A stretch of DNA of 64,000 nucleotides from contig OX421499.1 in assembly GCA_949126835.1 (NCBI GenBank), forward strand, positions 22,816,990-22,880,989, given 5' to 3'. Both the position numbers and the translations under genes were made by a program. Under the pieces are notes generated by a model. It searched no databases. It was given only the letters and a program-made list of their open reading frames with translations, and had not been told where the DNA came from. Position 1 is the first letter of the stretch. Every line of letters begins with the position of its first letter. Source of the stretch: Anisus vortex. Lineage: Eukaryota > Mollusca > Gastropoda > Planorbidae. Below are positions 44,901 to 63,200 of this stretch, piece by piece.

Positions 44901-47122
44901 ATATAAATGCTTTTTGCTATCAGTATTTTCATTAAACATTTCTCCTAAAAGGTCTGAAGATTTACTTTTGTTTAATTTTAGGCAAGCTTGGTAACCATAG
45001 CAAGTCCATATGTTGAGACATACTCTTTTGCAAAAATCTTCAAGAACTACACTGAAAGAAATGGTGAGCAAGCACAATTATTGTTCTTATATATTTATTT
45101 TTTTAGAATACTATTACTATATTTATGTACACTTTCAGAGAGAGAGAGACAATTAGATAAAAAACATGGGTTACACTTCAGAATGGTCTTTTTTTCTTAA
45201 TGTTATCTTTACATTAAAATAAAACATTACGATTATTAATAAAGGCATGATACTTTTAGGAAGAAACTTATTACATCCTGCACCTTTTTGTGCTATATGT
45301 GATATTGTGCATGTTGATAAGGGTTTTAAATTTAAGTAAAATTTTAGTTTTTTTCTCACTAGTGTAGGTAATCCATTGTGTCTAAGTGTCATTCTGTGTT
45401 TTCATTATATTTAAGTAGTTGTACAACATCCCTTCTTAGTTCCATTTACACTCTTCATCATAGTCCAGAATGTCATTAGCTTCTAGCATCAGTGGCCAGG
45501 ATGTCAATGGTCTCTAGCATCATTGGCCAGGATGTCAATGGTCTCTAGCATCATTGGCCAGGATGTCAATGGTCTCTAACATCATTTGCCAGGATGTCAT
45601 TAGCCTCTAACATCATTTGCCAGGATGTCAATAGCCTTTAACATCATTTGCCAGGATGTCAATAGCCTTTAACATCATTTGCCAGGATGTCAATAGCCTC
45701 TTACATCAATTGCCAGGATGTCAATAGCCTCTAACATCATTTGCCAGGATGTCAATAGCCTCAAACATCATTTGCCAGGATGTCAGGGGCTCCTTTTCCC
45801 AAATAAAAAATGCTAGCTAAGTCTAGCTCATTCAGTAGCAATTCTAGTCTACTAAAAATATCTTTACGCTAGGCGTTAATAATTTCAATACCTTCTTAAA
45901 TGAGATTATCTTGGATAAGATAGAAAGTATTGATTTTTAAATGCATTAATATTATTTCCAGTCAACAGATTCGATGTAGATAAATTATATTTACTTTTTT
46001 GATATTATTTAGTGACAACTGTTTTACAAGAGCCTAGCAAAATTTGGACCTCAGGTCGAGCTGCTACCAGCCCATTCAAAATTTCTGTAGTGATCTATTA
46101 TCCAGAAGAAGTAATCCAGTATCCTTTTTTTTCAATTTGTCATTCATAGTAAATGTCATTTATTTAAATTAAGAAATTTGAAAAAAAATCTCCGGTAGTA
46201 TCAGATCTTTGCTAGCCTTTTGAACTGTCCTAGAAATGTTCTGAATGTTGAAAGAATTACAAAAAGCTGAGCATTCCATTACAAAATGCATACATTTTGA
46301 CCTGGGATGGCATCTGAAGCTATTTTTTAGCAATGCCGTTCTGAGAGCCTATTTAAATGAAAAATGTTATGGGGAAAGTCTTGCAACATTTACTAAATGT
46401 TCAAATTTAGTAATTTAAATAAAACAACATGACTAGCCGATTTCTTGCATGGCCAATGCACACTCACAATATAATTACTCTGGGTTACAAAAAAAACAAA
46501 CAACGTATGTCTAGAATGTTTGTTTTACGGGACTGGGAGAAATGTATAAACCTGAAGTAAATATTATACTTTAAAATAATTTTTTTGTACTCAGTGCATT
46601 ATGATAACATTTGATTGCCTTTGATCATAATTATGAAGGTTTTTATCTCCCAGCTAAGAAGAGCAGTGAGAGTGAACTCCTGCCTGATGCAAATCTCCCA
46701 TGCATTAGCACATTAGTCAACTCACCAATGGTTTGCACACCCCAGTTTTCATGCCCTTGGGTAAAAAAAATATTCCTTTTCACAATCATGTACTTCTTTT
46801 TTTGTGTATTTATATTATGCCAAGAAGATGAGATACTGATTTTCTTAAAAATTATCATCAGGATAATTATAATTATTGTCTTATAATTATTAATAGCTTA
46901 TTTAAAAAAAAAAAATTGCATTCCCTTAACAAAACCACTAGCTACACACCAGGATTTTGGAATCTGATTAAATGGGGCTGGGTTCAATATGTCTCGGTGC
47001 TCCTGATATTTCTCTACATCTTCAACAAAGTCAAAATATTCATCTTTCAGCATCAGCTTGTGCCAACTATTGTAGAAAGCCCACTGACTGTGCGGGAAGG
47101 ACGCAAGGACAAAGTTTTATAA
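41901..47122 (+). CDS. TMEM231: TMEM231, ciliary transition-zone membrane protein
   Basis: A two-span membrane protein of the MKS/B9 complex that gates protein entry at the base of the primary cilium. Seven exons: 41901-42039, 43051-43217, 43338-43466, 43702-43845, 44982-45063, 46013-46118 and 46942-47122. All have GT-AG borders and matching phases, and total 315 residues, close to the human protein. Exon 1 gives [18 protein letters not shown] and a membrane segment (about 24-43). Exon 2 has [15 protein letters not shown], exon 3 [20 protein letters not shown] and exon 4 SDLRLRQKQ with DTRYN. Exons 6-7 join as [20 protein letters not shown], leading into the second membrane segment (about 267-285) and [13 protein letters not shown]. 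The family match runs end to end. The gene appears intact. Confidence 0.95.
43866..44390. repeat. repeat-like segment in TMEM231 intron 4
   Basis: Begins with an aataat microsatellite and a tatatagcgctgcc block like the 3' end of SINE family 2. It continues with a moderately GC-rich stretch (ggaccggatactgagaaggc) typical of dispersed repeats. Next to it, about 44395-44470, is a fragment matching the small hAT MITE at 58412-58613. Confidence 0.45.
45465..45786 (+). repeat. 31-bp minisatellite, about 10 copies, in TMEM231 intron 5
   Basis: The unit is ccaggatgtcaatggtctct followed by agcatcattgg, 31 bp, repeated about ten times. Left copies have ggtctctagcatcattgg; right copies drift to agcctttaacatcatttg. 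The gradient suggests stepwise local duplication. Confidence 0.92.
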
Positions 47123-47227
47123 AATCAAAGAAAGAGTGATAAAGTTAATTATTGTTTGAATGGAATGTAGGATATTAAACCTTTTTTAATGTGCATAATT
47201 CATATGATCTGTTTTCCGACATCTTAC

Positions 47228-47233
47228 AATAAA
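47228..47233 (+). terminator. TMEM231 polyadenylation signal
   Basis: AATAAA 106 nt downstream of the TMEM231 stop codon, the first such signal after it. Confidence 0.6.
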
Positions 47234-47567
47234 ATGGAGGTTATCTTTTAAATGTTAACACAATCTGGGTTGATGTATATATTATTCAAGTCTTTAAGAA
47301 ACCTGAATGCTAAAAAGTACTTTTATGTTTAAACACAACAATTACATTAAAAATATTGCTATCTCTTTGTCTGATGAAGATAAAAAAAGCCTTTCTGTGC
47401 ATTATGCAATAGTTCATTTAAGAAGAACTATCTGCCTTACATTTTGTCAATGACGATAGCATGTGTAAATGTGACTGTAATACATTCCATTTAGACATGT
47501 GCCTTTCATTTTCCCAGATTGAGGAAAATGCTAGATTGAAGGTAATGCAAATGTGTTAAATCTGTGT

Positions 47568-47702
47568 TTATTTCATGACATGTATGTTTTCATGTTTAGG
47601 CTACTAGATTTATTTTATGACATGTATGTTTTCATATATAGGCTACTAGATTTATTTCATCACATGTATTTTTTCATATTTAGGCTACTAGATTTATTTC
47701 AT
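47568..47702 (+). repeat. 42-bp tandem repeat, about 3.2 copies
   Basis: The unit begins ttatttcatgacatgtatgt and ends ttaggctactagat; three copies are followed by a partial one, with a few substitutions. It lies downstream of the TMEM231 poly(A) signal. Confidence 0.88.
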
Positions 47703-50111
47703 ATATTTCATTACATTATTGACTTCTAACATTTTATAATATTTATTCATTTTGTATTTATAGTAAGCCAAATCTTTCAAGTAATAAACATTGCTATACA
47801 TATTTTTTATTGCTTGAAAGTTATTCAATTTAATCTTATGAATTATGTCTTCTAGTTTTGATACAGTTGAAAATATTGATTTTTTTAAACCTATTGTAAA
47901 AATTTTGATGTAGGCCTACCCTACTACACAACTCAGATTTTTATTAAATACAGTATTTTTCTAGAATTATTCTACCATATAAATCATATTTAGAGACTGT
48001 TTGTGTCAGTTTGCATCCCAACATCATTATGGGACACAGATTAAGCCTGATTAAGGTAGCTGGTTTCTTGGGACACAGGCTATAAATCTGGTATCCACAA
48101 ATGGAGATTAAAATATTGTCACTGAAAAATTAATACAACCTAACTAGAGAGGCCCAAATAATATGGATCTGATCAGCACCTAAGAATCTTCAGCTGTAAG
48201 TGCTTATATTCTTAGATTAGATAATAGACTAGAAAGCATTTGCTGTTCAATTTCAATCAATAGTTGTTTTTAAGTCAAACACAACCATCCTGTACATGTA
48301 CATTTGGAAACCAAAAAATACTCCAGTAATGTTGAATTAGCCTGAATACAACATTGAATTCCAGTAGATGTTGAAAAAACACTTTTCTTGGTCCTGAGGA
48401 ATCCCCACATTCAACCCATCATTTAATGGGTTACCTTTATAAGAGCACTCAGCATTCTGCTGACTACACAGTTTCTTTAAACTAGTAAACTCAGCATCTT
48501 CAGTCCTTCAAGATCTGTATAAAGGACTTTCACTATAAGTAATTTAGCAACTTTTCACCACGCCAACATGCTTTTGTTAATAATACTATGCCATGATCTG
48601 TTAATTTTTTTAATGTCATTGTTATTTCATAGAAATATTGAAAAAAAAAAAATCCGTCCTTAGTTATATAGATCTGATATTTATGTTAGCAAATGTTTAA
48701 ATTAATAAAATAAAAATCATGAAAGTATTTTTCACACTTTTATTCGCTCTTCATATTTATAGAGTATTTTGTTTCTATTAAATTGAATTATAATGAAATG
48801 TTCATTTATTAGATATGACAACAGTAAAGTTGGTTAACATCATCATATTAATCTTGATTGCCTTAAGTTTTCATGTTAAGAAACTTAATTTTAGATATAG
48901 TGAAAATAAAATTATCCAATCAATTATTAACAAACCAAAAAATAATATTAATATACTTATATTATTTTGTAACATAAGTTAAAGTTGTATCATATAAAAC
49001 AAATCAATTATTACTGAAATCCATTATTGACTATACTTTTTTTTAAAAAAAGCTTATCTATTCGGAACACCTGGCTGGTAAACATATAATAAGAATACAA
49101 TTATTCAATGACAATTATTCATTGACAATTATTCAAGGACAATTATTTACACAATTTCTAACCAAAGACCAAAAAAAAATGTGTTTAATGTTTAAATAGG
49201 ATATCCTATATTTGAACTATTAGGCTGTGGGTTGAGCAGAACTTGGTTGATGTCCTAACTATTCATTTCTTTCTATGTTCTATGTCTGCCTGGTTGTATA
49301 TTTACTAAGCTAAAAACTTCATGTGAACTTCAGTAGCATATTTGTAGTGATATTATAGAAAATGGTGAATCTGTATATATATATTATCTAAGCTTACTTC
49401 AGAATTGCAAATTAGATATAAAAAAAAGGCCATATGTATAGCAATGGACATAATACAGCCTTGGAATTCTCAGCTGGTGTTTATATTTATTACAACATTT
49501 GTGTTATATTTAGAGCCTGGGCTATAATTAATAAAAAAACAAAAATCGAGCTAAATACATTAGTTTAAAAGAGTGAGAACCGCATACAGAATTATCAGGA
49601 GAAGAAGCCGTGGTTCTGTCTTGACATCTACAAAATCAACTTCTGAAAATGATTCCAGGAATCGGTCTTAATTTCAACTGTTTTCTTTCAAAATTTGAGC
49701 ATGGTTTAAATTTAAAGTGTCATTTCTTGTCTAGTCAGTCACACGGAAGCAATGTCAATGACTAACACTATATTATGTCCATGTCTAAATTAAAAACTGG
49801 TCAAATGGCGTGAAAGTGTAGGCCTACTGCTTTTAACACATTTTATTTAGTGTTTGTAAATTCACCAGCAAGAGTTAATAAATCGCCCTTTATTTTATAT
49901 AGGAATCTAATGGCCTATTCATTTGAAAGACAAAAGTTGCGCTGACATAAATTAGTAATATATGTTAAAATTTTACCAATATCACAGAAATAGACCTGGC
50001 TCCTAAAAGTAAAAGACCACGGTTGTGCTACTAAGAAGCGTGTTAACAGTGCGTAAGCATTTTTTGCTATTGTTATTTTTTGTTAACTGTCATCCAAGTA
50101 CTGGCGACCTT
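47703..50111. other. intergenic between TMEM231 and the zinc-finger gene
   Basis: AT-rich, no coding sequence or clear repeat. The right end should contain the 3' UTR of the zinc-finger gene; an AATAAA on the minus strand lies at 49889-49894, about 220 nt after its stop codon. Confidence 0.5.
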
Positions 50112-56652
<6,541 letters not shown>

Positions 56653-56718
56653 CTCTCTCTAGCTTGATATCCTCAAATCTAGTATAGCATCACCATTGGA
56701 GAGCACTGCCTATTTGTA

Positions 56719-56726
56719 TGACGTCA
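56719..56726. promoter_or_regulatory. CRE-like palindrome upstream of the zinc-finger gene
   Basis: The perfect 8-bp palindrome tgacgtca lies 67 bp upstream of the ATG at 56652. This is the consensus CREB/ATF site and the position fits a proximal promoter or 5' UTR. Function is inferred from position only. Confidence 0.45.
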
Positions 56727-56950
56727 GAGTTTGGTTTGTCCGTATCTTGAGAGTGCTTGCGATCATTTTTCGCGGAGTAATTCTTTTTTCTAAAGGTTCG
56801 ATTTAGTGTTTGTTCATGGGAGTGCGCCGTAAATTTGTTGGGGGAATTTCCGTTCGTGAATAGGCAAGTGGTAATAAAGGAGAGAAAAAAACACACACTA
56901 TTTTAGAGTGCATATTCTATAAGTAAAGTACCCGTCGTACCGAATTGATC

Positions 56951-57087
56951 CATAGGTCCGGTGAAGCAGCGTTCACCAGTTTATATGGCCACGTCATACT
57001 GTGTGATTGTGGGCCAGCACTGTGCGCCAGGATTCGAACTCGGGACCTTCGGTACGCCAGGAGAACGCGCTGCCGCACGACCATCGT
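56951..57087 (-). mobile_element. SINE family 1, short copy, minus strand
   Basis: On the minus strand: tRNA-like head with B box (ccgagttcgaatcctgg), then part of the body (ccagcactg...gccacagtc-like, aaactggtgaacgctgcttc, accggacctatgg). The centre is shorter than in other copies. Confidence 0.75.
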
Positions 57088-57414
57088 GCTCTCTTGTAAT
57101 CTATAGTCTAAGCTTATTTAAAGGAATGTGTGATATTCGCTTGTCTGTCTATGAAAGTAATAAATGACGCAGCCCCTTAATCACGTTGTTGGTTCCTTCC
57201 GTCTCAGAAGACAATCGATGCGTCCCTGGATCTAGACGCAGCTTAGACTATTGCGGGGGTATTGTTAGATGCGCTGTAGGGCCTATAACTGGGAGTGCAT
57301 ATAACAGAAAACCTCAACTGGGGCACACATGTCCAATCCATTGTTGCCAAAGCTAACAGAGCTTGCGCATTCGTCCATAGGAACCTTAATGGGATGCTCC
57401 ACAAGGATCCAGAC

Positions 57415-58173
57415 TAGGGATGTTAAACGAAAACCGGAATACCGGATTCCGGTTTTGAATCTGAAAACCGGTTTTGATTTTTAAAACCGGATTTCGGTTT
57501 GTTGGTTGGAATGTAGTCAAGTAGCACACGCTTTATTATTATTTTTTATTGGTTCTGATGGTAATGGTAATGGTAATTTATATAGCGCTTCTATCCATGC
57601 TATTTTAGCATGCTCAGTGCGCTCTAGAAGACTATTAATCTGTGAGAGGTTTCACTGCTGCCGGTTAAGCGCATGTGATAACAACTCAATATTAACGTCA
57701 TCTAGTCCCAAAACTCCTGTAGGGCGACAGGGATCTGCCGGTGGCGGGGCTCGAACCCGCGACATGTCAAGTGGTTTTTTGGTTGACAGTCTGGTGAGCT
57801 AACCGCTAGGCTACGTGATCCTATTCAATGCACTATTTTACAAGTCTAAGTCCACGGTGCACAAATTATCACTATTGAAAGCTATTATCGGTTTTAATCA
57901 ATTAGCCCATATTTTTTTTTAGTTCTAAAGAATGTTATGGTAAATTGTACAAAATCATAATGTATTCACACAAATCAACCTCTTGAATGCTCTGCGAACA
58001 GTTAATAAGTTTGAACTATTTTTCAAATACACCTACAAAAATACGCACATTGGTCTTTTTTGGCCTGTGACTTGTGACATTGCCGGGGGGGTGGTGAAAT
58101 CGAAATCCGGTTTTAAACCGGTTTTATAGAACCGAAAACCGGTTTTGAAAACAAACCGGTTTTAACATCCCTA
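57415..58173. mobile_element. hAT-type element with perfect 8-bp duplication
   Basis: Starts tagggatgttaaacg and ends gttttaacatcccta (inverted). The 8-bp duplication atccagac flanks it at 57407-57414 and 58174-58181. Subterminal regions are dense in aaccggtttt-type palindromic motifs, probably transposase-binding repeats. A SINE (57560-57820) is inserted in it. Confidence 0.9.
57560..57820 (-). mobile_element. SINE family 2, minus strand, inside hAT element
   Basis: On the minus strand: tRNA-like head (cctagcggttagctcaccag), cgcgggttcgagccccgcc B-box region, cagatccctgtcgccctaca, then agcatgctaaaatagcatgg, ending in ttaccattaccattacc. It is the best-preserved B box of the family in the window. 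Confidence 0.87.
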
Positions 58174-58411
58174 ATCCAGACCCATTGCTATAATAGTTTA
58201 GCTCGACCCACCCTGGATTACGCATCGGCGGTGTGGGATCCCCACAAACAACACCTGGTATCTACGCTGGAAATGACCCAACGACGCGCAGCACGTCGTA
58301 TCCTATAGGTCTACGGCCTCAAAACAAGCGCCACTGCTTTGGTGGCTAAACTCCATCTTGAACCCCTACAACACCGCAGAGCGGAAGACAAAGCCATACG
58401 GTAATGTACAA

Positions 58412-58613
58412 GAGGAGTCGGCAACCTACGGCACGCGTGCCAAACTTGGCACGCAGAGCAATTTTCAATGGCAAGCGGAAGAACCCTGAAAAGGCACCTG
58501 AAAAGATATAAGAAATGATGTGCTAAAGCAGGATGACTTTTAGACTGTTGGCACGCTGAATGAATTAAGAATCCTACTTTGGCACATGATTGTTAAAACG
58601 TTGCCGACCTCTG
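58412..58613. mobile_element. 202-bp hAT-type MITE with 8-bp duplication
   Basis: Ends gaggagtcggcaac and gttgccgacctctg are inverted with few mismatches. The flanking duplication atgtacaa is at 58404-58411 and 58614-58621. Its interior (gccaaacttggcac, aaaagtcatcctgct inverted) recurs at 44395-44470 and 63101-63200. Confidence 0.85.
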
Positions 58614-58808
58614 ATGTACAAGATCATGAATGGCCACGTGGACATGCCCACACATACATGTCGCATCCAACAAGTGTCCCGCTCTTCCGGAGGTCATCAG
58701 CTCAAAAAGCGCGCCATTAGACTGTGGAACTCATTAAATTAAGCCTCCTTCACTGCCCCTTCTGTGTCGACTTTCAAGTCATCTCTGAAGGGTTGGACTA
58801 GCAAATGA

Positions 58809-59689
58809 AACTTCGCCCTGGGCAAAATTAGTAGTAGCGGAAACTGAAGTAGTATCAACAGTTACACATTTGGTGTAGCCTACTATAATTTATATTGTGT
58901 CAAACTTAGTTAGACATTTTAATTTTAAATACAAGGGTATCATCAAACTACAATATATTGACACGCCATTATTCTAAAATATTTTACAAACAACATAAAC
59001 AGGAAAATAAGCTTTTAACTAGCACGGCAATGTGGTCATTTTTTATATGTTAACTAAATTTAGAAACAACAAAAACCATATGAGTCCTTATAACATATAC
59101 TTTACATCTGTAGGCATATAAATAATTGCTTAGTGTTTAGGAAATGCTGGTTAGGCCTATAGTTTTTGAAAAATTTAACTGGTCGCCGAAATATAAAGAA
59201 ACTTGAAATAGATTAAGCTTATTAAAGTTATATAAGCTATCTTGGAACGTTGTAGCCACAGGTCAATTTTTAATGTTAACTAAATTTAGAAATTAAAAAA
59301 AATAAGTTTCCTTAACATAGCCTACACTTTGCATATTATATTATATAGGTTAAGCCTATACATATAAGCTTAGATGCCCAGTGTGTGTTATAATATAAAG
59401 ATAGATAAAGTTGTATACTTTATACGGTTATATTTTGAACTGTGTAGCCAGGTCAATAAACGCTTAACGTATTTGACAGTTTAACGGGAATTCATATAGC
59501 TTCTGGCTATATTGTTAAATGTTAGCCTACTCCCCCCCCCCCACATTTTTTCACTATGTATTTTTTTTCGTCCATCACGGTTGGTGACATGTGAAATGTG
59601 TAGCGTTTAAAAGCTTAGGCCTTATACATTTGGTTGAATTTGGGGAAGGGACGGTATGGATTGCTCATGACCACCTTAGACTTTTTATG
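58809..59689. other. intergenic, nothing recognised
   Basis: AT-rich sequence with a C-run near 59530 and two related stretches around 59000 and 59250 (tatgttaactaaatttagaaa in each), suggesting a local duplication of about 230 bp. No coding sequence. Confidence 0.4.
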
Positions 59690-62153
59690 CCCTAATCCAT
59701 TTCGGCTCACCGCCCCCTTTTACAATTTTTTCCGCTCACCGCCCCCCCCCCCCCCAACTTTTTTTGCGCCTATTCCCCCCACCCCCTGGAAGTTAAAGGG
59801 TCAATATAGTTTACGCAATTTATTTTAGACCAATTAGATTTGTGCGCTTTTTTTTATTATTAAAAAAAAAACAACTGAAAAAGAAACTTATTGTAAGAAT
59901 TAATTTAAAAAAAACCTAAACAAGAGGCTAAATAAAAATCAATATTAATGTGAACCATTTGCCTGGTGTGTTGCTAGTAGTTTATCTATATTTGTTTCAT
60001 TTTTGGTGGCAAAAGCCTCAGGTCTCCACAAACAATTAATGCACGAAATGTTTATTTACAGCTGTTTAACGTAAATTATTTTAATCCTCTAATAATTAAA
60101 TCTTGTTATGAATACCATAATGCTAAATTTATATAAAGAAATAATAATTAGTCTGTAATATTTGTTATATTACAAAACAGAACTTGTTTGGGATCACTAT
60201 TGGTTCCTGATTCACGAGCTATCTTCAGAATCGCTTCCAGACCGTCATGACCGAGTCCTTATCATCCCAGCCTGATCATGTCTGCTACGGTGTGCCAGAG
60301 GGGTCTGTCCTCGTCCCAGTTCTTTTCACCCGTTACACCCAACCCCTCTCCTTTGTCATCGAACGCAACAACCTAAAATATCATTTTTTTTGCCGATGAC
60401 ACCCAGCTCTATAACAGTGCTAAGCCTGAACTACTTCGATGGGCTCCTTTCTTCCATCTCCATCTGTTTTCCGGACATAAAGAACTGGATGACGGAAAAC
60501 AAGTTGAAGTTGAACAGTGAGAAGACTGAAGCTCTTATCGTCGGTACGAGACAGAGGGTTGTGTCCCTCACTGCGTCGGATCTCCAACTGGCCGACGCAA
60601 TAGTACCTTTCTCCTCAACTGTCAAGAGCCTTGGCGTCTATCTCGACTCCACGCTGTCCATGCAGCCCCACATCTCCTTTCTCACCAAAATCTGCTTTTT
60701 CCATCCGCGTCGCATTGCCGCCATCCGTCGCTATCTGACCAAGGAAGCGTGTGTTAAGCTTGTCATCTCTCTCCTTTTTTCCCGCTTGGATTACTGCAAT
60801 TCGCTCTTGGCTGGCCTCTCCACCTCCTCCCTTCAGGGCCTCCAACGTGTTCAGAACTGTCCTGCCCGACTGGTCCCGAAGAAGAAGAATTCGACGCATA
60901 CTACTCCTCTGCTCCGATCTCTGCACTGGCTACCCATTAACCACCGGATCTACAACAAGCTAGCGTCTCTATGTTACAAGTGCCTGAATGACTCTGCCCC
61001 CAACTACCTTCGCTCCTGTCTCGAGCTCTATACTCAATCCCGTTCACTCCGCTCGGCTTCTGATACACTTACACTTCAGATCCCTCGCGTGAAACTGGTG
61101 TCCGCTAGCGATCGGGCATTCTCATATGTGGGCCCGTCCGCATGGAATGCCCTCCCACTACAACTTCGACAGGCCCTAGCTTTGACACCTTCAGAAGCCG
61201 GCTGAAGACCTAGGCCTACCTATTCAACTAGCAGTTTATTATTTCATTATTTATACATTTTTGTCTTTTATTCGTTGTCTGTACTTTGTCTGTAACTGTT
61301 GAAAGCGCATAGAATTGTTTCCAACGGGATATGCGCTATACAATTCTTCTTCTTATTATTATTATTACTATTGAATCAAATGTGGAAACATTTTTTTTAA
61401 TTAAATTAACCCGTTTCATTTTAACTAATATTTCTAATGTTTTTTTCTTTTATAAAACTTTGAAATGATCAAACTGTAAAAAGTATGGAAAATTATATAA
61501 ATATTATACGACTAAAGAAGTTATTTGTATATTTTCAAACATTACATTAACTACCTAGTTTGTGTGATTACTACGTATCTATTCCACTAAACGATAGTTA
61601 TGAGATAATACATAAATTGTCAAACACACTAAAGGACATCTCAGTATTAAGACTGAGATCAAAATATCATTATTATTAGAACCTTATAACATCACAATTT
61701 TCTTTATAACTACGCTACGCTACCAGACATTCAAACTTTACATTTAGCTTACGTTTATTGAGAACGGGGATCGGTCGGTGGCAGGGATAGAACCGTCGAC
61801 ATGTCGGTTGACGTGTCGGTTGCACCAGCCGTCTAATACTGACCCCTACTTCTTGGAAAAGTCATTGCGATTCCTATTTCCTATTAGTATAATAATTTGT
61901 AGGCCTACTATTGGGGGATATCACATATTTAGCAGCACTTGTGTTTACAGTTTACATCACATTTCATCCAAAAACTAATCGATTGAAATAGCTGAAGTGT
62001 TTAAAGTATATCAGGTACAGTTGTACCGCTCACTTGCCATTCACCGCCCCCCCCAAATCGCCCCCCCCCCAGGAACGTCAGCGCCCCCCTAAAGTCTCCC
62101 ACCGCCCCCCACCCGGGGGGGGGGGGCGATAACGCCCTCGTTGAGAACCTATG
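59690..62153. mobile_element. hAT-type MITE copy B, interrupted by a LINE fragment
   Basis: Matches copies A and C: ggctcaccgcccccttttac on the left, the ggacatctc site near 61636, and C-rich blocks then gttgagaacctatg on the right. The left terminus is degraded (ccctaatccatttcgg in place of the expected tail). A CR1/L2-like fragment occupies 60203-61366. Confidence 0.75.
60203..61366 (+). pseudogene. 5'-truncated CR1/L2-like LINE
   Basis: The left part reads GVPEGSVLVPVLFTRYT and, after one extra T in a T-run near 60385, FADDTQLYNS, which is the reverse-transcriptase catalytic region. The frame from about 60411 to 61205 continues WMTENKLKLNSEKTEALIVG, SRLDYCNSLLAGLS, LHWLPINHRIYNKLASL and FSYVGPSAWNALPLQLR, typical of the CR1/L2 C-terminus. 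It ends in an (att)n microsatellite. The 7-bp sequence actattg flanks it at 60196-60202 and 61367-61373, inside MITE copy B. The truncation and the frameshift make it inactive. Confidence 0.85.
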
Positions 62154-62329
62154 CTAATATTTCACGTGAACTTTTCATGTGATCGATTGAGTGGGAAAAA
62201 AATGTCTGCTGCCTACTCCATCTCTATCCCTTTGAAAAGAAATGTGAGAAATGAATTGTCACCATGGACGGACACGGCGTATAGTACGCGACATGCAAGC
62301 ATAATAATAATTGCATGAATCCTATAGAG

Positions 62330-63092
62330 CATAGGTTCTCAATCTTTTTCGGCTCACCGCCCCCTTTTACATTTTTTTTCCGCTCACCGCCCCCCAACTT
62401 AATTTTAGCGGAAACATTTGTTAATTAAAGGGAGATAATTAACCCTTTTCATTTGAGGTAATATTTCAATTTGTTTTTCTTTTATAAAAAACTGAATGGC
62501 TTGCATTTATAACTTTGAAATGATATGATAGAACTGTAAAAAATTATTTAAAAATTGTATAAATATTATATGACTAAAGAATTTATATGAATATTTTTAA
62601 GCATTTCAATAACTACCCAGTTTGTATAATTACTACGTATCTATACCGCTCAGTTATTGTGGTTACCTCTTTACAAAAGATTCAAACGCATTAAAGGACA
62701 TCTCGGTAAAACGAGTAAAATTAGTAATATTAGCCGATATTAGGGCGACAGTGCGGTGAACCAACCATATGACAAGACGGCCGCATAACATATTTGCCAA
62801 GTAGGCCTACTAACCCCTACTTCATCGAAAAGTCATTGCGATTCTTATTTGTTCAATAATATGTATGCCTACTGTTGGGGGATATCAGATATTTAGTAGC
62901 ACTTGCGTTTACATCATATTTCATCCAAAAACTAATCGATTCAAATAGCTGAGTTGTTGAAATTATAGCAGGTACGTATGTACCGCCCACTTGCCCTTCA
63001 TCGCCCCCCAATCGCCCCCGGGAATGTTATCGCCCCCCTAAAGCTTCTCATCGCCCCCTGGGGGGCGATATCGCCCCCGTTGAGAACTTATG
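62330..63092. mobile_element. hAT-type MITE copy C, uninterrupted
   Basis: 763 bp, ends cataggttctcaa and ttgagaacttatg, with perfect 8-bp duplication ctatagag at 62322-62329 and 63093-63100. Both subtermini are dense in C-runs (ccgccccc, atcgcccc). This copy shows the empty site for the LINE in copy A (ggacatctcggt at 62696). Confidence 0.92.
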
Positions 63093-63100
63093 CTATAGAG

Positions 63101-63200
63101 CAAGCGTCGGCAACCTTTTGCTAATAGTGTGCCAAACTAGGATTTCTAAATCAATCAGCGTGCCAACAGCTTAAAAGTCAACCTGCTCTATTGCACTTAA
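63101..63200 (+). mobile_element. fragment of the 58412-type hAT MITE
   Basis: Begins caagcgtcggcaacc directly after the duplication of copy C, and continues gtgccaaactaggatttcta, agcgtgccaacagc and aaaagtcaacctgct, as in the 202-bp element. Its right end was not located. Confidence 0.55.

Larger units (their letters stand above)
57290..58808 (+). pseudogene. LINE reverse-transcriptase C-terminal remnant, interrupted by MITEs
   Basis: Reading across the insertions gives GVHITENLNWGTHVQSI, then RPTLDYASAVWDPH and LEMTQRRAARRIL, then MYKIMNGHVDMP, RLWNSLN and TFKSSLKGW before a stop at 58806-58808. These are hallmarks of the thumb and C-terminal region of CR1/Jockey-type LINEs. It has frame stops and is decayed. 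Two hAT elements (57415-58173 and 58412-58613) are inserted in it. Confidence 0.72.

Noticed and set aside
45465..45786. CRISPR-like array
   Set aside because: The units are contiguous 31-bp tandem repeats with no unique spacers, in an animal intron.
46611..46886. Open frames on both strands in TMEM231 intron 6
   Set aside because: The TMEM231 exons on either side join in phase without it and neither frame resembles a protein family.
57506..57802. 98-residue frame, with a near-identical frame at 54946-55206
   Set aside because: Both are translations of SINE family 2, which explains their similarity.
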